Shown here: positions 1-6,923 of the stretch, in pieces
How the letters are laid out: each line of letters begins with the position of its first letter
How positions within the stretch are numbered: the stretch's first letter is position 1
Assembly (NCBI GenBank): GCA_029558435.1
Contig: JAKQEZ010000021.1
Coordinates: forward strand, 1 to 15,657
DNA: 15,657 bases
Direction of reading: 5' to 3'
DNA from: Bacteroidota bacterium
GTDB lineage: Bacteria > Bacteroidota > Bacteroidia > Flavobacteriales > Crocinitomicaceae
Made by a program: the position numbers and the translations under genes
The notes under the pieces: model-generated
What the model was told of the DNA's origin: nothing
The model's database searches: none
What the model saw: the letters and a program-made list of their open reading frames with translations, nothing else

Positions 1-180
1 TTCATCTGCCACCCAAACGCGCGATTGACATCCTTCAATCAAGCGGCCTTCTGTTTTTTTATCTTCGTCAATAATTGGTAAATTTTTCCCTAATTCGATG
101 ATGTATTCGTATTTCTCCATCCAATCAGAATAAATTGAAAATTCATCAATTATTTCCTGTTGTTTTCCTTCTAATGTCAT
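1..180 (-). CDS. sufE: SufE, sulfur acceptor for cysteine desulfurase (partial, C-terminus outside window)
   Basis: SufE takes the persulfide sulfur from the catalytic cysteine of SufS and passes it to the SufBCD scaffold for iron-sulfur cluster assembly in the cytoplasm. Sixty codons are visible. The protein starts MTLEGKQQEIIDEF and reaches the family's active-site segment, EGCQSRVW, where Cys51 sits at the same number as the persulfide-carrying cysteine of E. coli SufE. The ATG at 178-180 is the natural start because it gives the usual short N-terminal helix ahead of the conserved core. The gene lies 40 bases downstream of the sufS stop on the same strand, so the two are very probably one transcript. 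The remaining part of the family (roughly 80 residues) lies beyond base 1. The identification is firm from motif, position and partner gene. Confidence 0.93.
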   Translation of the reverse strand, partial: MTLEGKQQEIIDEFSIYSDWMEKYEYIIELGKNLPIIDEDKKTEGRLIEGCQSRVWVADE

Positions 181-220
181 TTTTATTGAATTGCACTTTT
201 CTTTTCAACTACAAAAATAA

Positions 221-1438
221 CTATTTCAAAAGTTCTAAACTTCTTTTTAGTGCATTTAAAAATACATTCACCTCTTCAATGGTGTTGTAAAATGCAAAGG
301 AAGCTCTTGTTGTGCCTACAATTCCAAATTTATCCATCAAGGGTTGTGTGCAGTGGTGACCTGTTCTAACGGCTATACCTTGCTTATCCAACAACGTTCC
401 AATATCAAATGGATGTACGCCATCCACCACAAAAGAAATAACGCTTGTTTTGTTGGCAGCTGTTCCAATTATTTTCAAGCCTTCAATTTTTTGCATTTCC
501 GTTTGGGCGTAATGCATTAATGCTGATTCGTGTTGGTGAATGGCATCTAAATCCAATTGCGATAAATAGTTCAACGCCACACCTGTTGCAATTCCACCAA
601 TTATATGCGGCGTTCCGGCTTCAAACTTAAAAGGTAACACATTAAACGTTGTTTTTTCAAACGTAACTTTATCAATCATATCACCACCACCTTGATAGGG
701 AGGCATGGCATTTAATACATCTTCTTTTCCATAAAGCACCCCAGCGCCTGTTGGTCCAAATACTTTGTGGCTGGAAAAAGCATAAAAATCACAATCCAAT
801 GCTTGCACGTCAATTTTTAAATGTTGAATAGACTGTGCTCCATCCACCATAAATTTAGCTCCAACAGCATGTGCTTGTTGCACCATTTGTTTGATGGGAT
901 TAATTGTACCCAGTGTATTGCTTGCATGAGTAATGGCAACCAATTTTGTTTTGGGCGATAACATTTTTTCATACGCTGCAAGATCCAACTCACCGTTTTC
1001 AAGTACAGGCGCTACTTTGAGAACCGATTTTTTGCGTTCACACAACAACTGCCAAGGAACAATGTTGGAATGATGTTCCATTTCACTGATTATGATTTCA
1101 TCGCCAGCAGTTAAAAGTTCACCAAAACTATAGGCTACCAAGTTAATACTGTCGGTTGTGCCTTTTGTAAACAATACTTCGTATTCGTGTTTTGCTCCAA
1201 TAAATCGTTGCACTATTCTTCGCGCTTCTTCGTAGGCATCCGTTGCTTTTTGACTCAAGTAATGCACCCCACGATGAATGTTGGCATTTTCTTTTGCATA
1301 ATAATGTTCTATGACATCAATTACCACTTGCGGTTTTTGCGACGTTGCTCCATTATCAAAGTATATCAACGGTTTGCCATACACTTCTTGGTGAAGCGTA
1401 GGAAATTGTTTTCTGACCTCCTCAACACTGAATCCCAT
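221..1438 (-). CDS. sufS: Cysteine desulfurase SufS (class V aminotransferase, group II)
   Basis: This PLP enzyme removes sulfur from L-cysteine, giving alanine and an enzyme persulfide that feeds the SUF iron-sulfur cluster pathway. The 405 residues match the family's full length. Visible landmarks are the PLP Schiff-base lysine K225 in SSHKVFGPTG, the ring-stacking His123 in EMEHHSN, Asp199 in MVDGAQ, and the persulfide cysteine C363 in RTGHHCTQP. The last of these is in the short structured loop typical of SufS rather than the long mobile loop of IscS/NifS. The tail has the expected RASFAFYNT segment. The start at 1436-1438 (MGFSVEEVRKQFP) is favoured because a TAnnTTTG promoter box lies 24 bases upstream. 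sufE follows 40 bases downstream. The sufBCD genes are not in the window, although they could lie beyond base 1. Confidence 0.96.
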   Translation of the reverse strand: MGFSVEEVRKQFPTLHQEVYGKPLIYFDNGATSQKPQVVIDVIEHYYAKENANIHRGVHYLSQKATDAYEEARRIVQRFIGAKHEYEVLFTKGTTDSINLVAYSFGELLTAGDEIIISEMEHHSNIVPWQLLCERKKSVLKVAPVLENGELDLAAYEKMLSPKTKLVAITHASNTLGTINPIKQMVQQAHAVGAKFMVDGAQSIQHLKIDVQALDCDFYAFSSHKVFGPTGAGVLYGKEDVLNAMPPYQGGGDMIDKVTFEKTTFNVLPFKFEAGTPHIIGGIATGVALNYLSQLDLDAIHQHESALMHYAQTEMQKIEGLKIIGTAANKTSVISFVVDGVHPFDIGTLLDKQGIAVRTGHHCTQPLMDKFGIVGTTRASFAFYNTIEEVNVFLNALKRSLELLK

Positions 1439-1461
1439 TTCTAGTTTATTAAAATTCTATG

Positions 1462-1469
1462 CAAAGGTA
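1462..1469 (-). promoter_or_regulatory. Promoter -7 box for sufS-sufE
   Basis: Read on the minus strand this is TACCTTTG, an exact fit to the Bacteroidota -7 consensus TAnnTTTG. Its last base lies 24 bases before the sufS ATG, which would give a leader of about 20 bases, like the other promoters in this window. I could not find a clear -33 TTG at the expected spacing. Confidence 0.65.
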
Positions 1470-1502
1470 CGTATTTTGATTTGTATTGAATCATTCTAAA
1501 TA

Positions 1503-1557
1503 AGTTAAAATTTATTTAACTGTATTTCAATGTTTTAAATAATATTTTAAAAATATT
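1503..1557. repeat. Two AT-rich inverted repeats in the sufS/padR divergent spacer
   Basis: Positions 1503-1521 hold AGTTAAA and TTTAACT around a 5-base spacer. Positions 1541-1557 hold AATATTTT and AAAATATT around a single A. Both are perfect in their arms but made almost entirely of A and T, so chance is a fair explanation. They sit between the two divergent promoters and could help transcription start or bind a nucleoid protein. No function is claimed. Confidence 0.3.
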
Positions 1558-1558
1558 T

Positions 1559-1581
1559 AGTACTATGTTATACATACTACT
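1559..1581. promoter_or_regulatory. Candidate PadR operator (23-bp dyad) at the padR promoter
   Basis: The left half reads AGTACTATGT and the right half ACATACTACT, separated by three bases (TAT). Nine of ten positions in each half pair as an inverted repeat. The core ATGT/ACAT is the half-site pattern known for PadR-family operators, although the spacing between half-sites differs among family members. The dyad ends 12 bases before the -7 box at 1594-1601, so a bound protein would cover the -33 region and block polymerase. Together with the PadR gene directly downstream, this suggests autorepression. The dyad is seen; its use by this PadR is inferred. Confidence 0.6.
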
Positions 1582-1593
1582 GTTTTTTATATA

Positions 1594-1601
1594 TATCTTT
1601 G
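1594..1601 (+). promoter_or_regulatory. Promoter -7 box for the padR-pspC operon
   Basis: TATCTTTG matches TAnnTTTG exactly and ends 16 bases before the padR ATG at 1617. A TTG at 1599-1601 could be read as an in-frame start codon, but it is the end of this promoter box and so would lie upstream of the transcript start. No good -33 TTG is visible; that region is taken up by the dyad at 1559-1581. Confidence 0.7.
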
Positions 1602-1616
1602 CATAAAATAATTAAT

Positions 1617-1943
1617 ATGAATATCGAAAATACACAAGCGCAGATGAAGAAAGGAATTTTGGAATTCTGCATTTTATCGATATTAAAAAGAAAGGAAGCA
1701 TATCCTTCAGAAATATTGGATGAGTTAAAAGAAGCTCGCTTGATAGTGGTTGAAGGAACTCTTTATCCGTTGTTAACGCGGCTAAAAAATGCTGAATTAC
1801 TCACATATCGATGGGAAGAATCTACTGGAGGTCCGCCAAGAAAATATTTCTCGGTAACTGAAAAAGGAATAGAATTTACTAAAAAACTGGAAGAAACTTG
1901 GTTGGAGCTAAGCACAACCGTTACAAAAATCACTAAAAATTAA
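1617..1943 (+). CDS. PadR-family transcriptional repressor (short, subfamily-2 type)
   Basis: This is a 108-residue winged-helix DNA-binding protein of the PadR family. The N-terminus MNIENTQAQMKKGILEFCIL, the helix-turn-helix that follows (about residues 29-45, YPSEILDELKEA), and the wing segment with VEGTLYPLLTRLKNAELL and STGGPPRKYFSVTEKG (about residues 46-85) are characteristic. The protein ends with one helix (about 86-105), which in this short class forms the dimer interface; the large C-terminal domain of classical PadR is absent. The start at 1617 is chosen over a TTG at 1599 because that TTG is part of the promoter -7 box. The downstream membrane-protein gene starts 5 bases after the stop, so they form one operon. 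Such PadR proteins usually repress their own operon; the inducing signal is unknown here. Confidence 0.9.
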   Translation: MNIENTQAQMKKGILEFCILSILKRKEAYPSEILDELKEARLIVVEGTLYPLLTRLKNAELLTYRWEESTGGPPRKYFSVTEKGIEFTKKLEETWLELSTTVTKITKN

Positions 1944-1948
1944 AGATT

Positions 1949-3490
1949 ATGAAAAAAACTGTCGCTATACACATTAAAGGTTTCCCATTCACTATTGAAG
2001 AGGAAGCATACCAACGTTTGGAAAGCTACATCAAACGTTTGGAGTCCGTATTGAAAGGCGAAGAAGGTGCTGACGATATTGTGGAGGACATTGAATTACG
2101 AATTGCCGAATTGTTGAGCAAAAAATTAACAGGTTCTAAAAGCATCATTGAATTAAGTGATGTGGAAGATGTACTAAACACACTTGGCGATCCATCGGAT
2201 TATGCAACTGAAGAGGGAACGGAAAAAGAAACTACCTCTAATTATAAAGCCGAATACGACAATACAAGCTATGAAAGACGTTTGTTTCGTGACACGGAAT
2301 CGAGTTTCATTGGAGGGGTGTGTTCGGGTTTATCCAATTATTTTGGTATTGATGTAACTCTCATTCGTTTGGTTTGGGCCATTGCTATTTTACTTGGTGG
2401 TGTTGGATTGTTCTTGTACATTGTGCTATGGATTATCATCCCAAAGGCAACTAGTTCAATTGACAGACTTAAGATGAAAGGTCAACCAATTAACGTGGAT
2501 ACTGTAAAAGAAGAAGTGGACAGAGCTGCTAAAAACATTTCTGAAAAATCACGTCATTTTGCCAACAGCATTAAAAACAATAAAAACATACAAAATGCTG
2601 GTTCCTCCATCAAACGATTTTTTAGTTTGTGCTTTGGTTTCTTTTTCACAGCCATCGGTATTTCGTTGCTCATTGCTTTTATAGGATTGGTGATTGGTCG
2701 CCCACAAATTATTCCATCAAGCACTGACGCAGGATTTTTATCCATCACTGGCTTAGCCAATCTAGTTGTAGCCAACCCAGCTGATGTACAATTATCATGG
2801 ATTAGCTTTTATGTATTTGCCATTTCCATTACCCTCTTTTTCTTAATTGGCGGTTTTGTATTGCTGTTTAACATTAACAATAAATGGTACCGCTATGTCA
2901 ATTTTGTATTAATAGCACTTTCTGTGATTGGTTTTACTTTAGGAATGGTCGTTTTTTCAAGAACGGGTAGAGATTTTGCAATCAATGGTGAGCTTGAGAA
3001 AGAAATTGCGGCTGTAAATTCCAATCAATTGGTTGTGTTGCCAGTTACTTCGAGTTCAACTACATCTAGCAACTACAAAATTAAATCGTCCAACATGTGG
3101 GATATTTATATTGGCAAAGAAAGTATTTCTGTTTCAGATGTATCCATTAAATACAAGCCTTCCAGCGATAGTTTATTTCACGTGACAATTGAAAAAGAAG
3201 CCAATGCGGCAACACTTAACAATGCTGTTAGAAAAGCAGAAAACATTCGTTACAACGCAGAAATGAAAGGTGATTCTTTGTTCTTACCAGCAAATTATTC
3301 TTTCCCAAAATCGGATAAATTTAGAAACCAAGATGTAGATGTTATCATTTACATTCCATGGGGAAAAACGGTAAAAATTGGCAATTCAATCATTGATTTG
3401 AGTAAGAAAACAACTGTTTTTGAAGATGATGATGATTGGGACCAACAAGGAGAAATCAGTCAAGATGGAACGTATTATCATTTCGACTAA
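1949..3490 (+). CDS. HAAS-like/PspC-domain membrane protein, partner of PadR
   Basis: A 513-residue inner-membrane protein. Residues 1-88 are a helical cytoplasmic region with the pattern of HAAS-type domains that accompany PadR regulators: IEEEAYQRLESYIKRLES, then VEDIELRIAELL, and a final LNTLGDPSDYA. Residues 109-167 form a PspC domain (RRLFRDTESSFIGGVCSGLS, then YFGIDVTLIRLVWAIAILL and a hydrophobic segment ending IIIP). Further membrane segments lie near 227-250, 283-308 and 316-337. Residues 350-513 are polar, beta-rich and presumably outside the membrane, ending in an acidic stretch (EDDDDWDQQGE). PspC proteins are linked to membrane-stress sensing in other bacteria, so an envelope-stress role is an inference here. 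The HAAS assignment is from pattern memory and is less sure than PspC. It is the last gene of the operon; a terminator follows. Confidence 0.85.
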   Translation: MKKTVAIHIKGFPFTIEEEAYQRLESYIKRLESVLKGEEGADDIVEDIELRIAELLSKKLTGSKSIIELSDVEDVLNTLGDPSDYATEEGTEKETTSNYKAEYDNTSYERRLFRDTESSFIGGVCSGLSNYFGIDVTLIRLVWAIAILLGGVGLFLYIVLWIIIPKATSSIDRLKMKGQPINVDTVKEEVDRAAKNISEKSRHFANSIKNNKNIQNAGSSIKRFFSLCFGFFFTAIGISLLIAFIGLVIGRPQIIPSSTDAGFLSITGLANLVVANPADVQLSWISFYVFAISITLFFLIGGFVLLFNINNKWYRYVNFVLIALSVIGFTLGMVVFSRTGRDFAINGELEKEIAAVNSNQLVVLPVTSSSTTSSNYKIKSSNMWDIYIGKESISVSDVSIKYKPSSDSLFHVTIEKEANAATLNNAVRKAENIRYNAEMKGDSLFLPANYSFPKSDKFRNQDVDVIIYIPWGKTVKIGNSIIDLSKKTTVFEDDDDWDQQGEISQDGTYYHFD

Positions 3491-3511
3491 TAATTCTAAA
3501 AATTAAAGAAT

Positions 3512-3549
3512 AAAAAAACGGCAGTTCTATATTTGGAACTGCCGTTTTT
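3512..3549. terminator. Bidirectional Rho-independent terminator
   Basis: CGGCAGTTC (3519-3527) and GAACTGCCG (3536-3544) form a perfect 9-bp GC-containing stem with an 8-base loop. Seven A precede it and five T follow it, so it works on both strands. It lies between the convergent stops of the PspC-domain gene (3490) and the protease gene (3567) and should serve both. Confidence 0.92.
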
Positions 3550-3566
3550 ATGTTCAACTTTATAAC

Positions 3567-5822
3567 TTATTTTTTAACTGCTATTTTTTTAACAACGCTT
3601 GTTCCAGATGTGAGTGTAAACTCCACAAAATAAACACCATCCACCAATTGATTTACGGAGATTGCATGTTCAGTAGCAATTGCTTTTTGTAACACAATTT
3701 TACCGCTAACATCGAGCATTTTAACAAATTTCACATCGTTGCTCATCCAATTAATTTGATTGGATGTTGGATTGGGAAACACACCAAAATCGGCTTCAAT
3801 AGAAGAAATTCCATTATCGCCAATGCAGAAATTAACTATTTTTGAACTTCCAAATGTGGCTGCTTCTACTTTTGTAATTTGACCTAAAATTTCATTCATT
3901 GGTCCTTTAATTACCACCATTCCAGAGTCGCAATAACTCATTCCATCGCTGTATGAATCAAAGATTTTAAATGAATAGCAACCTTCGCTCAAACACAATG
4001 AATACGTATGCAAGCCTTCGTCGGTATTGTAATAAACCGGACTTTTATACAACGTATCGTTTGATGCATTAGTGATTTGCCAACTGGTTTCACTGGCATA
4101 ACAATCAACGGTTACATCTAAAGTCACAGTATTGGGATTGGTTACCACATAAAAATTGGAAGTCATTTTATTGTTATCGACCACTTCATCGCTTCCACCG
4201 TTCACGTTTGTAATGGTTGCTGAAAAAGAATGCCCACCAGCTGTTGCTGTTATTGTAGGCAAGGTTATTTCTTGCGATTGAAACATAGTTAAGTTGCCAC
4301 TCCAATTGTAGGTTTGATTTTCAACTCCATCCAATCCATAAGTGATTGTAGCCGATGTCAATGTTGTTTGCCCAGTGTTTACCAATGTAATTTTTGGTTC
4401 AACTACAGCATCGCAAACCGTTCCGCTTACATTTTTTAAATTCACTAAACTTCCGTCTAACTGAATGGATTCTCCTGGCTGATAACCATTCACCACCAAA
4501 GCTCCCGTATTGGATGGGTCTAACCAATATTTTAACTGTGTTGAGCTATCACTCCCCGTTGGATTCCAAGAAATGCTAAAACGTCCGTAATAATCAAACC
4601 CATCAGTGTTGGAACATGATGCTTGTCCGCCCCACAACTGACCAATAATGCGTTTATGTTGATTGAACAAAGGTGAACCTGATGAACCTCCTTCTGTTGT
4701 TGTATTTCGATCCCACTGCACGCGCCAAGTTCCGTTAACATCGCTAACAACTGAGCCCACTTTTGTTTGCGCAGGAACAGATTGTTGATCATCGAACGAT
4801 ATTTTTTTGATATCTCCTTTTGGATGGTGAATTCCAAAGGTGCTTGTTGGGTTCTCCCCTGTTTTATCCCAACCAGAAAAATAGGCATTGTAGGCTGCAG
4901 GAACTGTTCCCGATTCCAAGCCGCCTGTTATCTCAACCAAGCAAAAATCAGAGGTAGAACGGCGTGCTCTTAACACCGCACCCGACATAGAAGTGAACGA
5001 TGGTGATGAACCAGGATTGTTGCAATCAGGTGATTCCCAGTTAAATCGAAACACCCATGATGCAGGGTTGCTGTAACAATGGTTGGCAGTTAACACATAA
5101 GGTTTTCCGTCATAAGCAGTGTTGTTTACCAATGCTCCAGTGCAAAAGCCATTGCTACCAGAAACCAACATTACTACGCTGCGTTTTTGATTTGCAAAGG
5201 GTGTACCTTCTGGACAATTTACATTTTTGTGGCAAGCACCAGACTGTCCAAAAGCTTTTTCTTGAAATTCTTCGGCTGTTCGGTAACCGTGTGTAACCGT
5301 TGCAATGGTTAACTCTCCTTGATTATCATTATTTTCTGGTGCTACGTAGTATTCAACAATAACTTTACTTCCTGGAATTAACTCGGTGCCAAGTTGTCCG
5401 TTGTAAATGTGTTTTTGTGTAAATTTCCCTAAAATGAATGACTTGTTTGGATTGTAAACAAACAGTGCATTTCCTTCTGGTATTTGCGTTTTTTCAAGAG
5501 TCAAATTAACCGTTGTTGCATCCACACATTCTAATTGAAGCAACCACAATTTACCACCATTGGGCAATGACAACCAAGTACCTGAATTATTCAACGTTAA
5601 ACTGGTTTCATTGTTATAACCAAAACGCCAAGGTCCCTCACCCAAACGATCGTTTTTTGCATCTTCTGCTTGCAAAGCTTTGATATCGGGTTGTAAAAAT
5701 TGAACTACTGGCAAAGTAGATTGTAACGACGACCAATCTGTGCTTTTACCGCCATCTCCTTGAATTTGTCCGAAAATTAATGCTGTTTGAACGATGAATA
5801 TCAGTAATAAAATTTGTTTCAT
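3567..5822 (-). CDS. Secreted lysyl-endopeptidase-like serine protease with T9SS type A sorting domain
   Basis: A 751-residue exported protease. A signal peptide (MKQILLLIFIVQTALIFGQ) is followed by a propeptide-like region to about residue 191. The chymotrypsin-fold domain (about 192-445) resembles Achromobacter lysyl endopeptidase. The triad is His248 (LTANHC), Asp292 (STSDFC) and Ser381 (GGSSGSPLF). Six cysteines (197, 203, 227, 249, 267, 403) fall where the three disulfides of that enzyme lie, with one extra, Cys294. Asp410 (DYYGRF) falls at the position of the lysine-selecting aspartate, while Trp397 (GQLWGG) replaces a histidine of that enzyme; these alignments are from memory. Two beta-sandwich domains follow (about 470-560 and 565-667), then a C-terminal sorting domain (676-751, FPNPTSN to IAVKK) for T9SS export. 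An upstream in-frame ATG at 5897 would bury the signal peptide, so 5822 is preferred. Lysine specificity is plausible but not proven. Confidence 0.92.
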   Translation of the reverse strand: MKQILLLIFIVQTALIFGQIQGDGGKSTDWSSLQSTLPVVQFLQPDIKALQAEDAKNDRLGEGPWRFGYNNETSLTLNNSGTWLSLPNGGKLWLLQLECVDATTVNLTLEKTQIPEGNALFVYNPNKSFILGKFTQKHIYNGQLGTELIPGSKVIVEYYVAPENNDNQGELTIATVTHGYRTAEEFQEKAFGQSGACHKNVNCPEGTPFANQKRSVVMLVSGSNGFCTGALVNNTAYDGKPYVLTANHCYSNPASWVFRFNWESPDCNNPGSSPSFTSMSGAVLRARRSTSDFCLVEITGGLESGTVPAAYNAYFSGWDKTGENPTSTFGIHHPKGDIKKISFDDQQSVPAQTKVGSVVSDVNGTWRVQWDRNTTTEGGSSGSPLFNQHKRIIGQLWGGQASCSNTDGFDYYGRFSISWNPTGSDSSTQLKYWLDPSNTGALVVNGYQPGESIQLDGSLVNLKNVSGTVCDAVVEPKITLVNTGQTTLTSATITYGLDGVENQTYNWSGNLTMFQSQEITLPTITATAGGHSFSATITNVNGGSDEVVDNNKMTSNFYVVTNPNTVTLDVTVDCYASETSWQITNASNDTLYKSPVYYNTDEGLHTYSLCLSEGCYSFKIFDSYSDGMSYCDSGMVVIKGPMNEILGQITKVEAATFGSSKIVNFCIGDNGISSIEADFGVFPNPTSNQINWMSNDVKFVKMLDVSGKIVLQKAIATEHAISVNQLVDGVYFVEFTLTSGTSVVKKIAVKK

Positions 5823-5889
5823 AGGATGAATTGTTTGTTTTTTAAAAACGATATACGTAAAAGTAAAGTAAAAATTTGAACCTTCAAAA

Positions 5890-5904
5890 AAATCCATTGG
5901 ATTT
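5890..5904. repeat. 15-bp palindrome midway between divergent genes
   Basis: AAATCCA and TGGATTT flank a single T and pair perfectly. The palindrome lies in the 133-base spacer between the divergent protease gene (start 5822) and lipoprotein gene (start 5956), within a few bases of its midpoint. The position suits an operator shared by both promoters; this is inference from placement alone. Confidence 0.35.
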
Positions 5905-5929
5905 AAAAAGAAAATTACTGAAAAAGTTA

Positions 5930-5937
5930 TAATTTTA
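5930..5937 (+). promoter_or_regulatory. Possible -7 box for the 5956-8749 operon
   Basis: TAATTTTA matches TAnnTTTG at all but the last base and ends 19 bases before the ATG at 5956, the same distance as stronger promoters in this window. No -33 TTG is found at a suitable spacing, so this is a weak call. Confidence 0.33.
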
Positions 5938-5955
5938 CATCAACAAAATCGCATC

Positions 5956-6921
5956 ATGCTTCAATTTAACAAAGTATTTTATTTACTTACAACTTGCATT
6001 TTAATAAGTGTAAGTTCGTGTAGCACCATAAAAAACGCACCATCACAACGCCATGGTTCTTGTTATTTGGAGAATCGTTTGCCTTATACCTTATCATCAG
6101 CTCCCAAACCACTAATTATTGAAAATTTAGACAGCAATTTAATTCATTCGTTTTCTATTTCAAGTTTAAACATTGCCAATGGAATTGGAGTTTTGGACTT
6201 ACTTTCAGAATACGTTCAGCACCGCAATAAATACAAAAGCAACCCAACATTTGAATCGCGTTTGCAAGCCATCGAATTGTTTCAAAGAATTGATTACCGC
6301 ATTAATTTAGCATCGTTAGAAATTTCGTCTATTGCCTCTGAAATGGATTGTGAGGAAGAAAAAATTACGCAATTGGCTGATTTTATGAAAGAAAAAGAAG
6401 GTCAAGTTGAAAACCGACTAAACGTTGCTGCTATTGCTGTTGGTGCGGCGGGTGCAATCTTATCTGGTGTGCTCAATGATGGTGGTGAAAAAATTGCTGG
6501 AGTAACTGGTGGTATTGTGGAGGCAACTTTGGGTACGCTCATGTTGGTGAATCAAAAAAAGGTTTATTTTGAACATAAGCGCAATGCCTTGGGAGAAGTA
6601 TGGAATAATGTTTCAAAATCCGAAATTTTTCCTCCTTCCATTTGGTATTATCTTACTTCTAGTGACTTAAATGACGATGACCAAGAATCTAAAGTGCATC
6701 AAATTATTGAACGATGGATGGAATTTGAGCAATTTGATGAAGTAAAAGAAAAAAAACGTAAAAAATTAATACAACTTTATTTTGGCGAAGGAGGTGATTA
6801 CACCACAGAACAATTGTTTAATCGTGCTAATATGTTAGATCAATTGGAATCACACATTAAATTGATGAAACAAGAATTGACCCTTTTAACCATGGAGATT
6901 AACCAATACAGAATCAATTAA
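5956..6921 (+). CDS. Lipoprotein of unknown function with glycine-rich hydrophobic segment
   Basis: I do not recognise this 321-residue protein. It begins with a lipoprotein signal peptide (MLQFNKVFYLLTTCILISVS) with the lipobox VSSC, making Cys22 the likely lipidated residue. The rest is mostly helical. Residues 100-150 contain charged helices, residues 155-200 form a Gly/Ala-rich hydrophobic stretch (AAIAVGAAGAILSGV, then GVTGGIVEATLGTLMLV) broken by a charged turn (LNDGGEK), a pattern that could insert into or pack against a membrane. Residues 248-321 are charged with heptad-like leucines, possibly a coiled coil. It is the first gene of a three-gene unit, with only two bases before the next ATG. 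Placement in the outer membrane facing the periplasm is the default guess for a Bacteroidota lipoprotein. Confidence 0.82.
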   Translation: MLQFNKVFYLLTTCILISVSSCSTIKNAPSQRHGSCYLENRLPYTLSSAPKPLIIENLDSNLIHSFSISSLNIANGIGVLDLLSEYVQHRNKYKSNPTFESRLQAIELFQRIDYRINLASLEISSIASEMDCEEEKITQLADFMKEKEGQVENRLNVAAIAVGAAGAILSGVLNDGGEKIAGVTGGIVEATLGTLMLVNQKKVYFEHKRNALGEVWNNVSKSEIFPPSIWYYLTSSDLNDDDQESKVHQIIERWMEFEQFDEVKEKKRKKLIQLYFGEGGDYTTEQLFNRANMLDQLESHIKLMKQELTLLTMEINQYRIN

Positions 6922-6923
6922 TT

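Noticed and set aside
4532..4888. A 118-residue frame on the minus strand inside the protease gene
   Set aside because: It is an out-of-frame reading of the protease domain that contains the catalytic Ser381; the main frame is clearly the real one.
5823..5897. N-terminal extension of the protease from an in-frame ATG at 5897
   Set aside because: It would place 25 residues before a clear signal peptide and run through the palindrome and promoter region. The ATG at 5822 begins exactly at the signal peptide.
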